A DNA stretch of 64,000 nt from Pilimelia columellifera (GCF_039532605.1 NZ_BAAARY010000001.1:186001-250000), one strand, 5' to 3'; positions 1 to 8,949 are shown, counted from the stretch's first letter. Made by a program: numbers and translations. The notes: generated from the sequence alone by a model not told the origin.

Positions 1-490
1 CGAACGCGCCGGCGAAGGCGCCGGTGACCGCCAGCCACGCCCCGACCGGGGCGACGAGCTGCGCCAGGCCCAGGATGGCGTGCGGCCAGTCGGTGAACCG
101 CTTGCCGTACGGGTAGAGCACCAGCGGGACGACCGCCAGCGGCGCCAACGCCAGACACAGCGGGTTGAGCGCCGCCGCCGCGGCCAGCAGGACGACCAGT
201 GACACCGCCGCGCCCATCCACGCGGTCCGGACGCTCACCGCTCCGGTGACCAGCTCCCGGTTCGCCGTCCGCGGGTTCCGGGCGTCGATGTGCCGGTCGA
301 TGATGCGATTCGCCGCCATCGCGAACGTCCGACCGCCGACCATCGCGGCGGTGACCAGCGCCAGCACGTCCCAGCGCACCTGGCCGCCGAAGCGAGCCAT
401 GGCCGCCAGCGCCGCGAGGTACGCGAACGGCAACGCGAATACCGAATGTTCGATCGCCACCAACCGCAGAAACGCCTTCACCGGAGCCAT
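1..490 (-). CDS. mqnP: UbiA-family prenyltransferase, menaquinone (futalosine) pathway, 3' end beyond window
   Basis: An open frame starts at an ATG whose complement is 488-490 and runs off the left edge; 163 codons are visible. The translation is hydrophobic and carries the first Asp-rich motif of the UbiA superfamily, with N61, D65 and D69 in NRIIDRHID, preceded by GGRTFAMAA. UbiA enzymes are membrane proteins that attach a polyprenyl chain to an aromatic acid. The next gene upstream is a UbiD-type decarboxylase, the pairing seen in the futalosine route of menaquinone synthesis, where MqnP prenylates dihydroxynaphthoic acid and MqnL decarboxylates. The family assignment rests on the motif; the pathway role is inferred from the neighbour. 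The gap to mqnL is 59 bases, so co-transcription is likely. The second Asp motif lies outside the window. Confidence 0.85.
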   Translation of the reverse strand, partial: MAPVKAFLRLVAIEHSVFALPFAYLAALAAMARFGGQVRWDVLALVTAAMVGGRTFAMAANRIIDRHIDARNPRTANRELVTGAVSVRTAWMGAAVSLVVLLAAAAALNPLCLALAPLAVVPLVLYPYGKRFTDWPHAILGLAQLVAPVGAWLAVTGAFAGAF

Positions 491-549
491 GTCGGCCAGT
501 CTCCCGCACCGGGCGGACACCGGCGGCGGGCGGGTCGATCGCGCGCAGG

Positions 550-2010
550 TCAGCCGATGCCGTACTCACGCCACCGGCGGTCCACCAGCGACACGACCTC
601 CGGGGACATCGTCATCTCCTCCGGCCAGCCGCGGGTGTAACCCTCGGTCGGCAGCTTGCGGGTCGCGTCCACCCCGGCTTTGCCGCCCCAGAACTGCTGG
701 TAGGACGCGTGGTCCAAGTGGTCGACCGGGCCCTCGATGAGCAGCAGGTCCCGGGCGTAGTCGACGTTGCCGAACGCGCGGAACGCTACCTCGGCGTAGT
801 CGTGGACATCGCAGTCCTCATCGACGACGACGATCAGCTTCGACAGCGACAGCAGATGTGCGCCCCAGATGGCGTTCATGACCTTCTGCGCGTGCTTGGG
901 GTACCGCTTGCGGATCGAGACGATGACGCAGTTGTGGAACACCCCGGCGCCCGGCAGGTCGTAGTCGATGATGTCCGGGATGAGCAGCTTGAGCAGCGGC
1001 AGGAAGATCCGTTCGGTGGCCTTTCCCAGGCCGTGGTCCTCCTGCGGCGGCTTCGACGTGATGATCGAGTGGTAGATCGGGTTGCGTCGCGTCGTCATGG
1101 CCTCGATGTGCAGCACCGGGAACGGCTCCACCGGCGTGTAGAAGCCGGTGTGGTCCCCGAACGGGCCCTCCGGCGCCCGTTCCCCCGGCTCCAGATAGCC
1201 CTCCAGGACGATCTGGGCGCTCGCCGGCGCCTGAAGCGGGACGGTCAGGCAGTCGACCATCTCCACCCGCTCACCCCGCAGAAACCCGGCGAACAGGTAT
1301 TCGTCGATGTCACCGGGAAGCGGAGCGGTCGCCGCGTAGGTGAGGACCGGGTCGGCCCCGATCGCGATCGCCACCGGCAGCCGCTGGCCCAACCGTTCGG
1401 CGACGGCGTGGTGGGCGGTCGAGTCCTTGTGGATCTGCCAGTGCATGCCGAGGGTGTTGTGGCTGTGCTGCTGGAGCCGGTACAGGCCGAGGTTCCGCTT
1501 GCCGGTCTCCGGGTGCTTGGTGTGGGTGAGACCGAAGTTATGGAAGATCCCGCCATCGCCGGGCCACACCTGAAGGCCCGGCAGCCGGTTGAGGTCGACC
1601 TGGCCGCCCCGGTAGACGACCTCCTGGCACGGCGCGCTCTTGACCTTCCTCGGCGGAACAGCCTTGAGCTGCATGACCTTGCCAAGGCCCTCGCGCATCC
1701 CGGACCAGCCCACCGGCAGCTCCGGCTTCACCAGCGCCCCGATCCGGGCCCCGATCTCGTCCAGGGAGTCGACGCCCAGCGCCATCGCCATCCGGCGCTC
1801 GGCGCCGAACAGGTTGATCGCCACCGGCATCTCGCCCCGGGTCGGGCGCTCGAACAGCAGCGCCGGCCCCCCGGCGCGCACCGTCCGGGTGACCACCTCG
1901 CTGATCTCCAGCGTGGGGTCGACCGGCGCCGTCACCCGGTGGAGCTCGCCGGCGCGTTCCAACGCCTTGAGGAAAGCCGGCAGGTCAGCGTACGGAAATC
2001 CACGGCCCAT
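550..2010 (-). CDS. mqnL: Menaquinone biosynthesis decarboxylase, UbiD family
   Basis: This 486-residue protein has the length and overall sequence of UbiD-type decarboxylases, which use prenylated FMN to remove a carboxyl group from aromatic substrates. It contains the family stretches PEGPFGDHTGFY and NPIYHSIITSKPPQEDH and the late segment WGAHLLSLSKLIVVVDEDCDV. With a UbiA-type prenyltransferase just downstream it is best read as MqnL, which decarboxylates the naphthoate intermediate of the futalosine menaquinone pathway. A role as another UbiD decarboxylase cannot be excluded from sequence alone. The ATG at 2008-2010 gives MGRGFPYADLPAFLKALE, a normal UbiD amino terminus. The enzyme should be cytosolic or membrane-peripheral. 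Confidence 0.88.
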   Translation of the reverse strand: MGRGFPYADLPAFLKALERAGELHRVTAPVDPTLEISEVVTRTVRAGGPALLFERPTRGEMPVAINLFGAERRMAMALGVDSLDEIGARIGALVKPELPVGWSGMREGLGKVMQLKAVPPRKVKSAPCQEVVYRGGQVDLNRLPGLQVWPGDGGIFHNFGLTHTKHPETGKRNLGLYRLQQHSHNTLGMHWQIHKDSTAHHAVAERLGQRLPVAIAIGADPVLTYAATAPLPGDIDEYLFAGFLRGERVEMVDCLTVPLQAPASAQIVLEGYLEPGERAPEGPFGDHTGFYTPVEPFPVLHIEAMTTRRNPIYHSIITSKPPQEDHGLGKATERIFLPLLKLLIPDIIDYDLPGAGVFHNCVIVSIRKRYPKHAQKVMNAIWGAHLLSLSKLIVVVDEDCDVHDYAEVAFRAFGNVDYARDLLLIEGPVDHLDHASYQQFWGGKAGVDATRKLPTEGYTRGWPEEMTMSPEVVSLVDRRWREYGIG

Positions 2011-2047
2011 GCCGCCATCCTTCCGTACGCCGCCGCGGCGCCGGCGA

Positions 2048-2749
2048 TCAGGCGTAGGCGACGGTGTCCCGCTTCATCTGGGAGCGCAGGTAGATGAGCA
2101 TTCCGATCTGGATGACGCCCATCGCGACCAGCCATGCCCCCGTCAGCCAGACGAAGGTCATCAAGCTGATCGCCGGCCAGGCGAGCACCACGATGCCACC
2201 GACGAAGGTGATCGCCCCGACCACGGCGGTGAGCCAACGCTGGCCGGTGGTGGCGTCGCCGCCCCGATTGGTGGCCGCCGAGACAATGTCGACGATCCCG
2301 CTGATGAGCCATGCGATACCGACCACGGTGGCGACCAGCGCCAACGAGAGCGTGAGGTGGCGCAGACAGGCGATGCCCAGGCCGATGAACAGGACACCGA
2401 CGACGCCGGTGAGCACCCGGGCGCCGGCGCTGTCGCCGGTGGTCGACACCCCCTGGACGATCTTGATGACGCCGTGGACGAGCAGCCAAGCGCTGACCAG
2501 CGCCGCGCCGACCAGGAGCGTCGCGTCCGGCCAGACGAGCACCATCACCCCGAGCACGATCGAGGCCAGGGCGCCCGCGAGCGCCAGCCCCCACGGCGCC
2601 TTCATGCTCTCCGACGGGCTCGCCTCGGCGGCGGCGCGCTGCGCGGCGGCGGAGAGCGCGGCGGTGTCAAGAGGCGTCTGAGTCGATTGGCCGCTGGTGG
2701 CCCCGCCAGATTCGCTGACGGGGCTGGGTCCGGTCGAAAAGGTGGACAT
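2048..2749 (-). CDS. HdeD/DUF308-type multi-pass membrane protein
   Basis: The frame extends upstream to 2809, but the ATG at 2747-2749 has an AGGAGG sequence 11 bases upstream and gives MSTFSTGPSPVSE, so 233 residues are preferred. A polar, Ser/Pro/Ala-rich leader of about 60 residues is followed by six hydrophobic segments in pairs. Each pair carries the Trp- and Pro-containing pattern of the DUF308/HdeD fold (WPDATLLVGAALVSAWLLVHG, then WPAISLMTFVWLTGAWLVAMG). HdeD proteins are linked to acid resistance in enterobacteria; in actinobacteria the role is unknown. It lies between mqnL and the cytochrome c biogenesis genes on the same strand, with gaps of 37 and 133 bases. Function not known. 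Confidence 0.8.
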   Translation of the reverse strand: MSTFSTGPSPVSESGGATSGQSTQTPLDTAALSAAAQRAAAEASPSESMKAPWGLALAGALASIVLGVMVLVWPDATLLVGAALVSAWLLVHGVIKIVQGVSTTGDSAGARVLTGVVGVLFIGLGIACLRHLTLSLALVATVVGIAWLISGIVDIVSAATNRGGDATTGQRWLTAVVGAITFVGGIVVLAWPAISLMTFVWLTGAWLVAMGVIQIGMLIYLRSQMKRDTVAYA

Positions 2750-2882
2750 GCGGTCCCTACCCTCCTGCCGCCACAGCGGCATCGGAATGGGGCGCGGGGG
2801 TCGCTCCACGATGTGACAGGGGCAACGCTACGCGGGGCGCAACCGTCGGGGAGCCATCTGGCCGAACCCGACCGGCGCCGGG

Positions 2883-3911
2883 TCAGACGTCGGCGTAGGA
2901 GTGCAGGCCGGAGACGAACAGGTTGACGCCGAACAGGTTCATGAGCATCGTGGCGAACCCCAGGACGGCCAGCCAGACGGCCGTCCGCCGCTTGATGTAC
3001 GGGGTGGCCCGGGCGTGCAGGTACCCGGCGTAGACGACCCAGGAGATGAACGACCAGGTTTCCTTAGGGTCCCAGCCCCAGTAGCGGCCCCAGGCGGCCT
3101 CCGCCCAGATCGCGCCAGCGGCAACACCGAAAGTGAACAGCGGGAACGCGAACGCGTGCATCCGGAAGGTCAACCGCTCCAGGCCCGCCGCCGCGGGCAC
3201 GCGCGGACCAAGCGAGTACGGGAAGGAACGCAACCCCCGCTCATGGCCCTCCCGAACCAGGAACATGACCGCCGGCACCGCCCCGAACAGGAACAACCCG
3301 GACGCGATGACGATGGTCGAGACATGCACCACGTACCACGACGACTGCAACGCCGGCATCAGCGGCTTGATCTCGGTGTAGGCGATGAGCCCCGCGGCCC
3401 CGATGAGCAGCACCATCGCGAGGCTGACGAACAGCCCGAGCTGACGCAGCCGCGGCTGCCTGGCCAGCACCACCAACCACACCACGACGCCGACGAACGT
3501 CACCGACAGCTCGAACTCGTACAGGTTGCCCCAGGGGGGGCGGCCGGCGGCGATGGCACGGGTCACCAGGCAGGCCAGGTGTGCCACGGCGGCGGCCATG
3601 GTGGCGCCGATCGCGGCCCGCCCGGCGTAGACCGCGGCCCGGCTCGTCGCCGGGGCGGGACCGTCGTACCGACCCGCGGGCGGGCCGGGCGGGCTCGCGG
3701 GCGGGTCGGGCAGATCGCTCACGGGCGGGCCCTGGACGCCTGAGGGAGCGCCGACCGGCGCCGCCTCAGGCGCCCGCTGCCGCACCCCCGGGCGAGCGCC
3801 GACGGCGGCGTGCGCCTGGCCGAGCGCGTACTCGGCGGCGTGCCCGATCATCGCCGCCAGATAGCCGACGATCGTCACGATCAGAAGCTGGTCGGATAGC
3901 GCGGACATCAT
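2883..3911 (-). CDS. ccsB: Cytochrome c biogenesis protein CcsB/ResC (haem handling, System II)
   Basis: A 342-residue multi-pass membrane protein with the CcsA/CcmC tryptophan-rich motif at about residues 274-287 (WGRYWGWDPKETW). Histidines at about 196 (SWYVVHV) and 252 (RMHAFAFP) flank it and match the haem-ligand positions known in this family. With ResB it forms the System II synthase that exports haem and attaches it to apocytochrome c. An unusual Pro/Ala/Gly-rich insert of roughly 50 residues (about 38-90) follows the first membrane segment. The start ATG at 3909-3911 overlaps the resB stop (ATGA), with GGGAGG upstream; a second ATG follows at once (MM), so either may be used. It is the last gene of the ccs set. 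Confidence 0.93.
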   Translation of the reverse strand: MMSALSDQLLIVTIVGYLAAMIGHAAEYALGQAHAAVGARPGVRQRAPEAAPVGAPSGVQGPPVSDLPDPPASPPGPPAGRYDGPAPATSRAAVYAGRAAIGATMAAAVAHLACLVTRAIAAGRPPWGNLYEFELSVTFVGVVVWLVVLARQPRLRQLGLFVSLAMVLLIGAAGLIAYTEIKPLMPALQSSWYVVHVSTIVIASGLFLFGAVPAVMFLVREGHERGLRSFPYSLGPRVPAAAGLERLTFRMHAFAFPLFTFGVAAGAIWAEAAWGRYWGWDPKETWSFISWVVYAGYLHARATPYIKRRTAVWLAVLGFATMLMNLFGVNLFVSGLHSYADV

Positions 3912-5557
3912 GTTCCTGTTCCTCCCGCATCAGCGGACCCGGCGACGACGCCGTCCCGTCCGTCGCGCTCTCGCTGGTCCGGCACGGTGTCCGCGCGGGC
4001 CGGCGCCACCGCGGCGACGACCCGCGCGAACTCCTCGGCGAAGCCGGCGTAGTCGGTACGTGGCAGGCCCCCGGCGGTGACCGCGCTCGCTCCGGCGGCG
4101 CCTTCGGCAAGCCGGAAGAACACCCGCCGACGCCGCCCGAACAGCGAGAACATCAACCCGACGACGATCACCCCGACGCCGACGAGCACCAGTTCCTGCC
4201 CGGCGTCGTGCCGCACCGAGACGGTGATCCACTGGCGGGTTCCGAGGAACTCGACCTTCGAGCCGTCGTCCAGGGTCCAGCTCTCGCCGGCCCGCAGCAG
4301 CCTCGGCTCGGCGCCCACCAGCTTGAGCTGTCCGGACTCCACCCGCGACTTGTCGAGCTGGTACACCGGGCCAGGGATGCCGGCGTCCTCGCCGAGGTCG
4401 CCCCGGTACGCCCACAGCATGATTCCCGGCAAGCGCTCGGCCGGGTGCGCCGACCGCACGAACGGCGGGCTGGCCGGGACCGTCGGCAGGTACAGCCCCT
4501 CGAAGGCGACCTGGGACTTCGGGTCGCGCTCGCCGGTGGCCGGGTTGAGGTTGGCGTCCGGGAACTTGATCGCGCCTTCGCTCGTGAGCGCGTCGTCGAC
4601 GCGCAGGAACGCGGTGGTGGCGCTGGTCTGCTGCCGGCCGTACCGGTCGGTGTAGCGCAGGGTCGGCGCGTAGCCGTTGCCGAACAGGTAGACATTCGCG
4701 TCGCCGAGCCGCAGCGGGTCGTTCACCGAGAAGGTACGGGTGCGCCGCGGCGACCCGTCCCCGTCCACGGCGACAGTGGCCCGGAACTTCGAGGGCTGCC
4801 CGCTGTCGTGGTACTCGGCGAGGAAGTCGGTCAGCTCCAGGCAGAACTTCGGCAGCTCGGCCCCGGTGACCCGCGGCCCGAGGGAGTACTCGTCGTACTG
4901 CTGGACGGTGTTGCAGAAGCCGGCGTCGGGTCCGGCGACGAGCAGCCGGTTGCCGTGCCAGCCGTACCAGGAGCCGACGGCGACGCCGAGCAGCACCGCG
5001 ATGAGCGCGGTGTGGAACAGCAGGTTCCCGGTCTCCTTGAGGTGGCCCTTCTCGGCGCTGACCGTCCACTCGCCGGTTTCGTCCTGGCGGGCGACGGCGC
5101 GCCAGCGTCCGGACCGCAGCGCGGCGGCGACGGCGGCGGCGACGGTCGCCGGGGCGCCGTCGACGGGCCGGGCGGGGGCGTGTTCGGGTAGCCGGTCGAG
5201 CCGGCGTGGCGCCGCTGGCGGCCTGGCCCGGACCGCCCGCCAGTGCTCGCCCGCCCGGGGCAGGATGCAGCCGACGAGCGAGACGAACAACAGTAGGTAG
5301 ATGGCGGCGAACCAGGGCGAGCTGAACACCTCATAGCCCCAGACCCGATCCAGCCAGGGGCCGACGGTGGGGTGGTCGAGGACGAACTGCTGGACCTCTT
5401 CGATGCTCACCGACTTCTGCGGAAGCAGGGAGCCGGGGATCGCCGCGACGGCCAGCAGGAACAGCAGGATCAGCGCGGTGCGCATGCTGGTGAGCTGCCG
5501 CCACGAGTTCCGCGCCGTCGCCACCACCGCGCTGGCGAGCCGACCGCCGCGGCTCAC
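3908..5557 (-). CDS. resB: Cytochrome c biogenesis protein ResB
   Basis: The open frame reaches far upstream through shadow sequence, but the gene begins at a GTG (5555-5557) that overlaps the ccdA stop as GTGA. This gives 549 residues starting VSRGGRLASAVVATARNSW. An early hydrophobic segment (TALILLFLLAVAAIPGSLLPQ), a second (FAAIYLLLFVSLVGCILPR), a third near residue 190 (LLFHTALIAVLLGVAVGSWYG) and one near the C-terminus (ELVLVGVGVIVVGLMFSLFG) enclose a large extracytoplasmic domain, as in ResB/Ccs1. ResB works with CcsB to deliver haem to apocytochromes c. The last 60 residues are Ala/Asp-rich and variable. Translational coupling on both sides points to one operon with ccdA and ccsB. Confidence 0.92.
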   Translation of the reverse strand: MSRGGRLASAVVATARNSWRQLTSMRTALILLFLLAVAAIPGSLLPQKSVSIEEVQQFVLDHPTVGPWLDRVWGYEVFSSPWFAAIYLLLFVSLVGCILPRAGEHWRAVRARPPAAPRRLDRLPEHAPARPVDGAPATVAAAVAAALRSGRWRAVARQDETGEWTVSAEKGHLKETGNLLFHTALIAVLLGVAVGSWYGWHGNRLLVAGPDAGFCNTVQQYDEYSLGPRVTGAELPKFCLELTDFLAEYHDSGQPSKFRATVAVDGDGSPRRTRTFSVNDPLRLGDANVYLFGNGYAPTLRYTDRYGRQQTSATTAFLRVDDALTSEGAIKFPDANLNPATGERDPKSQVAFEGLYLPTVPASPPFVRSAHPAERLPGIMLWAYRGDLGEDAGIPGPVYQLDKSRVESGQLKLVGAEPRLLRAGESWTLDDGSKVEFLGTRQWITVSVRHDAGQELVLVGVGVIVVGLMFSLFGRRRRVFFRLAEGAAGASAVTAGGLPRTDYAGFAEEFARVVAAVAPARADTVPDQRERDGRDGVVAGSADAGGTGT

Positions 5558-6330
5558 AACCCGACCTCCCCGACGCCCACCGCGCCACGCAGCCACATGA
5601 CGAACTCGCCCCAACCGCCGGTGACCAGCGCCAACCCGACGACGATGAGCAGCGCCCCGCCGACGGCCGTCACCCACCGGGAGTGTCGCCGGACCGCGCC
5701 GAAGACGCCGAGCAGCCGGCGGAAGCCGATGCCGACGACGATGAAGGGAAGCCCGAGGCCGAGGCAGTAGGCGGCGGCGAGCAGCACCGCCCGGGGTGTC
5801 TGCCCGCTGGTGGCGGCCAGGCCGAGCACCGCGCCGAGGGTCGGCCCGACGCACGGCGCCCAGGACAGGGCGAAGACCGCTCCGAACAGCGGCGCCCCGA
5901 CCAGGCCGGCCTGCGGCAGCCGGGTGACCCGCCACTGCCGTTGCAGGCCCGGCAGCACGCCGAGGAAGGCGAGCCCGAAGACGATGATGACCGCGCCGAC
6001 GCCGATCTCCAGCTGACGCTGGTGTTCCCACAGGAACTGGCCGAGCGTGGCGACCAGGACGGCGAGCGCGATGAACACGACCGCGAACCCGGCGACGAAC
6101 AGCAGGGTTCCGGCGAGCATCCGGCCCCGTCGGACCGATCCGTGGCCGGGCCGGTCGCCGAGGGTGGCGTCGAGGTCGGCGCCGGCGAGGCCGGTCACAT
6201 AGGACAGGTAGCCGGGGACCAGCGGCAGGACGCACGGGGACAGGAAGCTCACCAGGCCGGCGATCGCCGCCGCCCCGACGGCGAGCAGGATCGGCCCGCC
6301 CCGGGCGGCCTCGGCGAACGTCTCGCCCAT
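5554..6330 (-). CDS. ccdA: Cytochrome c biogenesis thiol transporter CcdA
   Basis: A 258-residue protein with six hydrophobic segments and the two CcdA half-motifs: FLSPCVLPLVPGY with Cys33, and LSWAPCVGPTLGA with Cys160. These cysteines carry electrons across the membrane from cytoplasmic thioredoxin to extracytoplasmic partners such as ResA. The ATG at 6328-6330 overlaps the resA stop by one base (TGATG). The stop overlaps the GTG of resB by four bases. Its place between a thioredoxin-like lipoprotein and ResB is the usual System II order in actinobacteria: ResA, CcdA, ResB, CcsB. Confidence 0.94.
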   Translation of the reverse strand: MGETFAEAARGGPILLAVGAAAIAGLVSFLSPCVLPLVPGYLSYVTGLAGADLDATLGDRPGHGSVRRGRMLAGTLLFVAGFAVVFIALAVLVATLGQFLWEHQRQLEIGVGAVIIVFGLAFLGVLPGLQRQWRVTRLPQAGLVGAPLFGAVFALSWAPCVGPTLGAVLGLAATSGQTPRAVLLAAAYCLGLGLPFIVVGIGFRRLLGVFGAVRRHSRWVTAVGGALLIVVGLALVTGGWGEFVMWLRGAVGVGEVGL

Positions 6331-6917
6331 CAGGCGGGGCCAGCGTCGGCCGCGCCCTCGGCGGCGATCTCGCGGACCACCGGCTCCAGGGTCGACCGTT
6401 GGACGATGCCCCGCTTGACGGCGGCGACCCGGCCGGACCGGTCGATGACGACGGTGGCCGGGGTGGCGTTGGGCGGGATGTCGAACGCGATCGCCACCGC
6501 GCTACGCGGATCGAACAGGCTCGGGTAGGTGACCCGGCCGACCTCGAAGGCGAGCGCCTTGTCCCGTTCGTCACGGATGTTGACGCCGACGAAGGCGACG
6601 CCCAGGCCCTTGGTGGCCTGGTACGCGGCTTCGAGGTCGACGGCCTCAGCCCGGCACGGCGCGCACCAGGAGCCCCAGAAGTTGAGCACGACGACCTGCC
6701 CGCTGGCGGCGGCCAGGTCGTAGCGGCCGCGGTCCAGCAGCTCCCCGGCGACCGGGGGGGCGGCCGAGCGGTCACCGGTCGGGCAGCGCAGCCAACCGTC
6801 GGCGGCGGTGATGCACCGGCCCTCGGCGGCCGCGGGGTCGTCGCCGCCGCAGGCCGCCACGGCGCCGACCGCGCTCAGGGCGAGCGCGGCGGCGGCGATC
6901 CGGCGGCCGATGCCCAT
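6330..6917 (-). CDS. resA: Thioredoxin-like lipoprotein ResA/TlpA
   Basis: The start is the ATG at 6915-6917, which overlaps the preceding stop by one base; upstream in-frame codons belong to shadow sequence. The 195-residue product begins with a short basic and hydrophobic leader ending in VGAVAAC, a lipobox with Cys23, so it should be a membrane-anchored lipoprotein outside the membrane. The thioredoxin motif WCAPC lies at 84-88 within VVVLNFWGSWCAPCRAE, and the cis-Pro region is NATPATVV. ResA-type proteins keep the CXXCH cysteines of apocytochromes c reduced for haem attachment and receive electrons from CcdA, encoded next. Two further Cys (35 and 45) lie before the fold. Confidence 0.92.
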   Translation of the reverse strand: MGIGRRIAAAALALSAVGAVAACGGDDPAAAEGRCITAADGWLRCPTGDRSAAPPVAGELLDRGRYDLAAASGQVVVLNFWGSWCAPCRAEAVDLEAAYQATKGLGVAFVGVNIRDERDKALAFEVGRVTYPSLFDPRSAVAIAFDIPPNATPATVVIDRSGRVAAVKRGIVQRSTLEPVVREIAAEGAADAGPA

Positions 6918-7567
6918 CAGGCGCCCTTGGCGGTCCGGGCGGTGGCGGACATGGCGATGAGGTGGGCGGCCGGCTCGCTGTAGTCGATCCGGATGAGCTT
7001 GTCGCCGGTGAACCGGAACGAGGTCAGCGAGGCGAGGGCGCACTGGCGGCGGCGCGGATCGTGCCAGAGCCGTTTGTGCTCCATCCGACGGCGCAGGATC
7101 TCGATCGGCAACTGGTGCGAGACGCAGACGGCCTCGTGGCCGGCGGCGGCGTCACGGGCGTCGAGCAGCGCCCGGCGCATCCGCTCGGCGACCTGCTCGT
7201 ACGGCTCGCCCCAGGACGGGGTGCGCGGGTTGCGCAACACCCACCAGTTGAGCGGGTTGCGCAGCGCGCCGTCGCCGACCGACACCCGCTTGCCCTCGAA
7301 CCAGTTGGCGCTCTCGATGAGGTTGTCGTCGGTGGTGACCGGCGCCCCGAACGCCTCGGCGAACGGGGCGGCGGTCTCCTGTGCCCGGTCCAGCGAGCTG
7401 GCCACGACGTGCCGGATGTCGTGGCCGCCGAGCGCCTCGGCGGCGGCCTTGGCCATCTGCACGCCCAGCTCCGACAGGTGGAACCCGGGCAGCCGCCCGT
7501 AGAGGATCTTCCCGGGGTTGAAGACCTCGCCGTGCCGCAGGACGTGGACGGTGGTGGTGTGGCTCAT
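6917..7567 (-). CDS. Histidine phosphatase (phosphoglycerate mutase-like) family protein
   Basis: A 216-residue protein from the ATG at 7565-7567, which overlaps the hemL stop by four bases. It has the catalytic RHGE motif (HVLRHGEVFNPG, residues 10-13), the second conserved Arg/Glu segment (SSLDRAQETAAPF) and the second His (VCVSHQLPIEIL). This superfamily uses a phosphohistidine intermediate on substrates ranging from sugar phosphates to nucleotides. The substrate cannot be told from sequence. The gene lies between hemL and resA in a fully coupled operon, an arrangement common in actinobacteria, so a link to haem or cytochrome supply is possible but unproven. Confidence 0.9.
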   Translation of the reverse strand: MSHTTTVHVLRHGEVFNPGKILYGRLPGFHLSELGVQMAKAAAEALGGHDIRHVVASSLDRAQETAAPFAEAFGAPVTTDDNLIESANWFEGKRVSVGDGALRNPLNWWVLRNPRTPSWGEPYEQVAERMRRALLDARDAAAGHEAVCVSHQLPIEILRRRMEHKRLWHDPRRRQCALASLTSFRFTGDKLIRIDYSEPAAHLIAMSATARTAKGA

Positions 7568-8949
7568 GCGCCGCCCCCGTCGGGGCCGGCCTCGGTGGCG
7601 GCGGCAGCGGCCGCGGCGGCGGGCGGCAGCGCGGCGGCGTAGACCTCCAGCGCGGCGTCGTCCATGGCGTCGGAGACGAACCACGACTCGAACGCGCTCG
7701 GCGGCAGGTAGACGCCGCGGTCGAGCATGGCATGGAAGAACGCCCGGAAGGCGGCGACGTTCTGGGTCTTGGCGCTGGCGTAGTCGGTGACCTGGCCGTC
7801 GGTGAAGAAGAGGGAGAACATGCTCGCGGCGGAGGAGACCCGGTGCGGGACGCCGGCGGCGGCGAGCGCCTCGGAGGCGAGCTGGCTGGTGACGGCGGCG
7901 AGCCCTTCGAGCCGGTCGTAGACCTTGTCGTCGGCCAGCCGCAGGGTGGTGAGGCCGGCGGCGCAGGCGACGGGGTTCCCCGACAGCGTCCCGGCCTGGT
8001 AGACCGGCCCGGACGGCGCGAGGCGGGACATGATCTCGGCGCGACCGCCGAAGGCCGCGGCCGGCAGCCCGCCGCCCATCACCTTGCCGTAGGTCCACAG
8101 GTCGGCGTCGACCGGCTCCACGCCGGCCCAGCCAGCCGGTGAGCAGCGGAAACCGGTCATGACCTCGTCGACGATGAGCAGCGCGCCGTGGGCGTGGGCG
8201 ATCCGGGCCAGGCCGGCGTTGAAGCCGTCGCCGGGCCGGATGACGCCCATGTTCCCGGGCGCGGCCTCGGTGATGACCGCCGCGATCCGACTGCCGTGCT
8301 CGGCGAAGGCGGCGTCGACGGCGGGCAGGTCGTTGTACGGCAGGACGATGGTCTCGCTGGCGGCGGCGCCGGTGACGCCGGGCGAGTCGGGCAGCGCCAG
8401 GGTGGCGACGCCGGAGCCGGCGGCGGCGAGCAGCGCGTCGACGTGCCCGTGATAGCAGCCGGCGAACTTAATGATCGTGGAGCGGCCGGTGTAGCCCCGG
8501 GCGAGGCGGATCGCCGACATGGTGGCCTCGGTGCCGGAGGAGACCAGGCGCACCTGCTCGACCGGGGTCCGCCGAATGATCTCCTCGGCCAGGTCGACCT
8601 CACCGGGCGTCGGAGCGCCGAAACTCGTCCCGGCGGACGCGGCGGCGGTGATCGCGGCGACGACCTCCGGGTGGGCGTGGCCGAGCAGCAGCGGACCCCA
8701 CGAGTTCACAAAGTCGACATAGCGCCGGCCGTCGGCGTCGAACAGCCAGGGCCCCTCCCCCCGGACCATGAACCGGGGCGTCCCGCCGACCGCCTGGAAC
8801 GCGCGCACGGGAGAGTTCACCCCGCCCGGCACGAGGGCGCGGGCGCGGTCGAACAGGGCCTGGGAAGCGGGCGCGTCAGCCGGGTACGGGGCCGTCGCGA
8901 GCGACGGGACCGCACCGTGCGAGGCGCCGGCGGCAGCATTCTCAGTCAC
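7564..8949 (-). CDS. hemL: Glutamate-1-semialdehyde 2,1-aminomutase
   Basis: A 461-residue class-III PLP enzyme. It converts glutamate-1-semialdehyde to 5-aminolevulinate, the committed tetrapyrrole precursor of the C5 pathway. Supporting motifs are VPGGVNSPVRAF near residue 40, VSSGTEATMSAIRLAR, CYHGHVDALL, LLIVDEVMTGFR (cofactor-binding Asp261) and YGKVMGGGLP with the PLP lysine K289. The C-terminus carries about 20 extra Ala/Pro-rich residues of no clear role. It is the first gene of the leftward coupled operon that also makes cytochrome c assembly factors, so haem supply and haem use are co-transcribed. An upstream region of about 130 bases separates it from the divergent STAS gene. Confidence 0.96.
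   Translation of the reverse strand: MTENAAAGASHGAVPSLATAPYPADAPASQALFDRARALVPGGVNSPVRAFQAVGGTPRFMVRGEGPWLFDADGRRYVDFVNSWGPLLLGHAHPEVVAAITAAASAGTSFGAPTPGEVDLAEEIIRRTPVEQVRLVSSGTEATMSAIRLARGYTGRSTIIKFAGCYHGHVDALLAAAGSGVATLALPDSPGVTGAAASETIVLPYNDLPAVDAAFAEHGSRIAAVITEAAPGNMGVIRPGDGFNAGLARIAHAHGALLIVDEVMTGFRCSPAGWAGVEPVDADLWTYGKVMGGGLPAAAFGGRAEIMSRLAPSGPVYQAGTLSGNPVACAAGLTTLRLADDKVYDRLEGLAAVTSQLASEALAAAGVPHRVSSAASMFSLFFTDGQVTDYASAKTQNVAAFRAFFHAMLDRGVYLPPSAFESWFVSDAMDDAALEVYAAALPPAAAAAAAATEAGPDGGGA

Noticed and set aside
709..2097. Long + strand open frame antisense to mqnL
   Set aside because: Arg/Asp/Val-rich shadow typical of high-G+C DNA; mqnL on the other strand has family motifs.
3581..5191. 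536-codon + strand open frame over ccsB/resB
   Set aside because: No motif, biased Arg/Ala/Pro composition; resB and ccsB are clear on the other strand.
5558..6775. Upstream extension of the resB frame (955 codons in total)
   Set aside because: Translation of this part is Arg/Pro/Ala-rich shadow over ccdA and resA; the GTG at 5557 fits the overlap with ccdA.
7568..8098. Upstream extension of the histidine phosphatase frame
   Set aside because: Lies out of frame within hemL and lacks protein character; the ATG at 7567 starts the family sequence.
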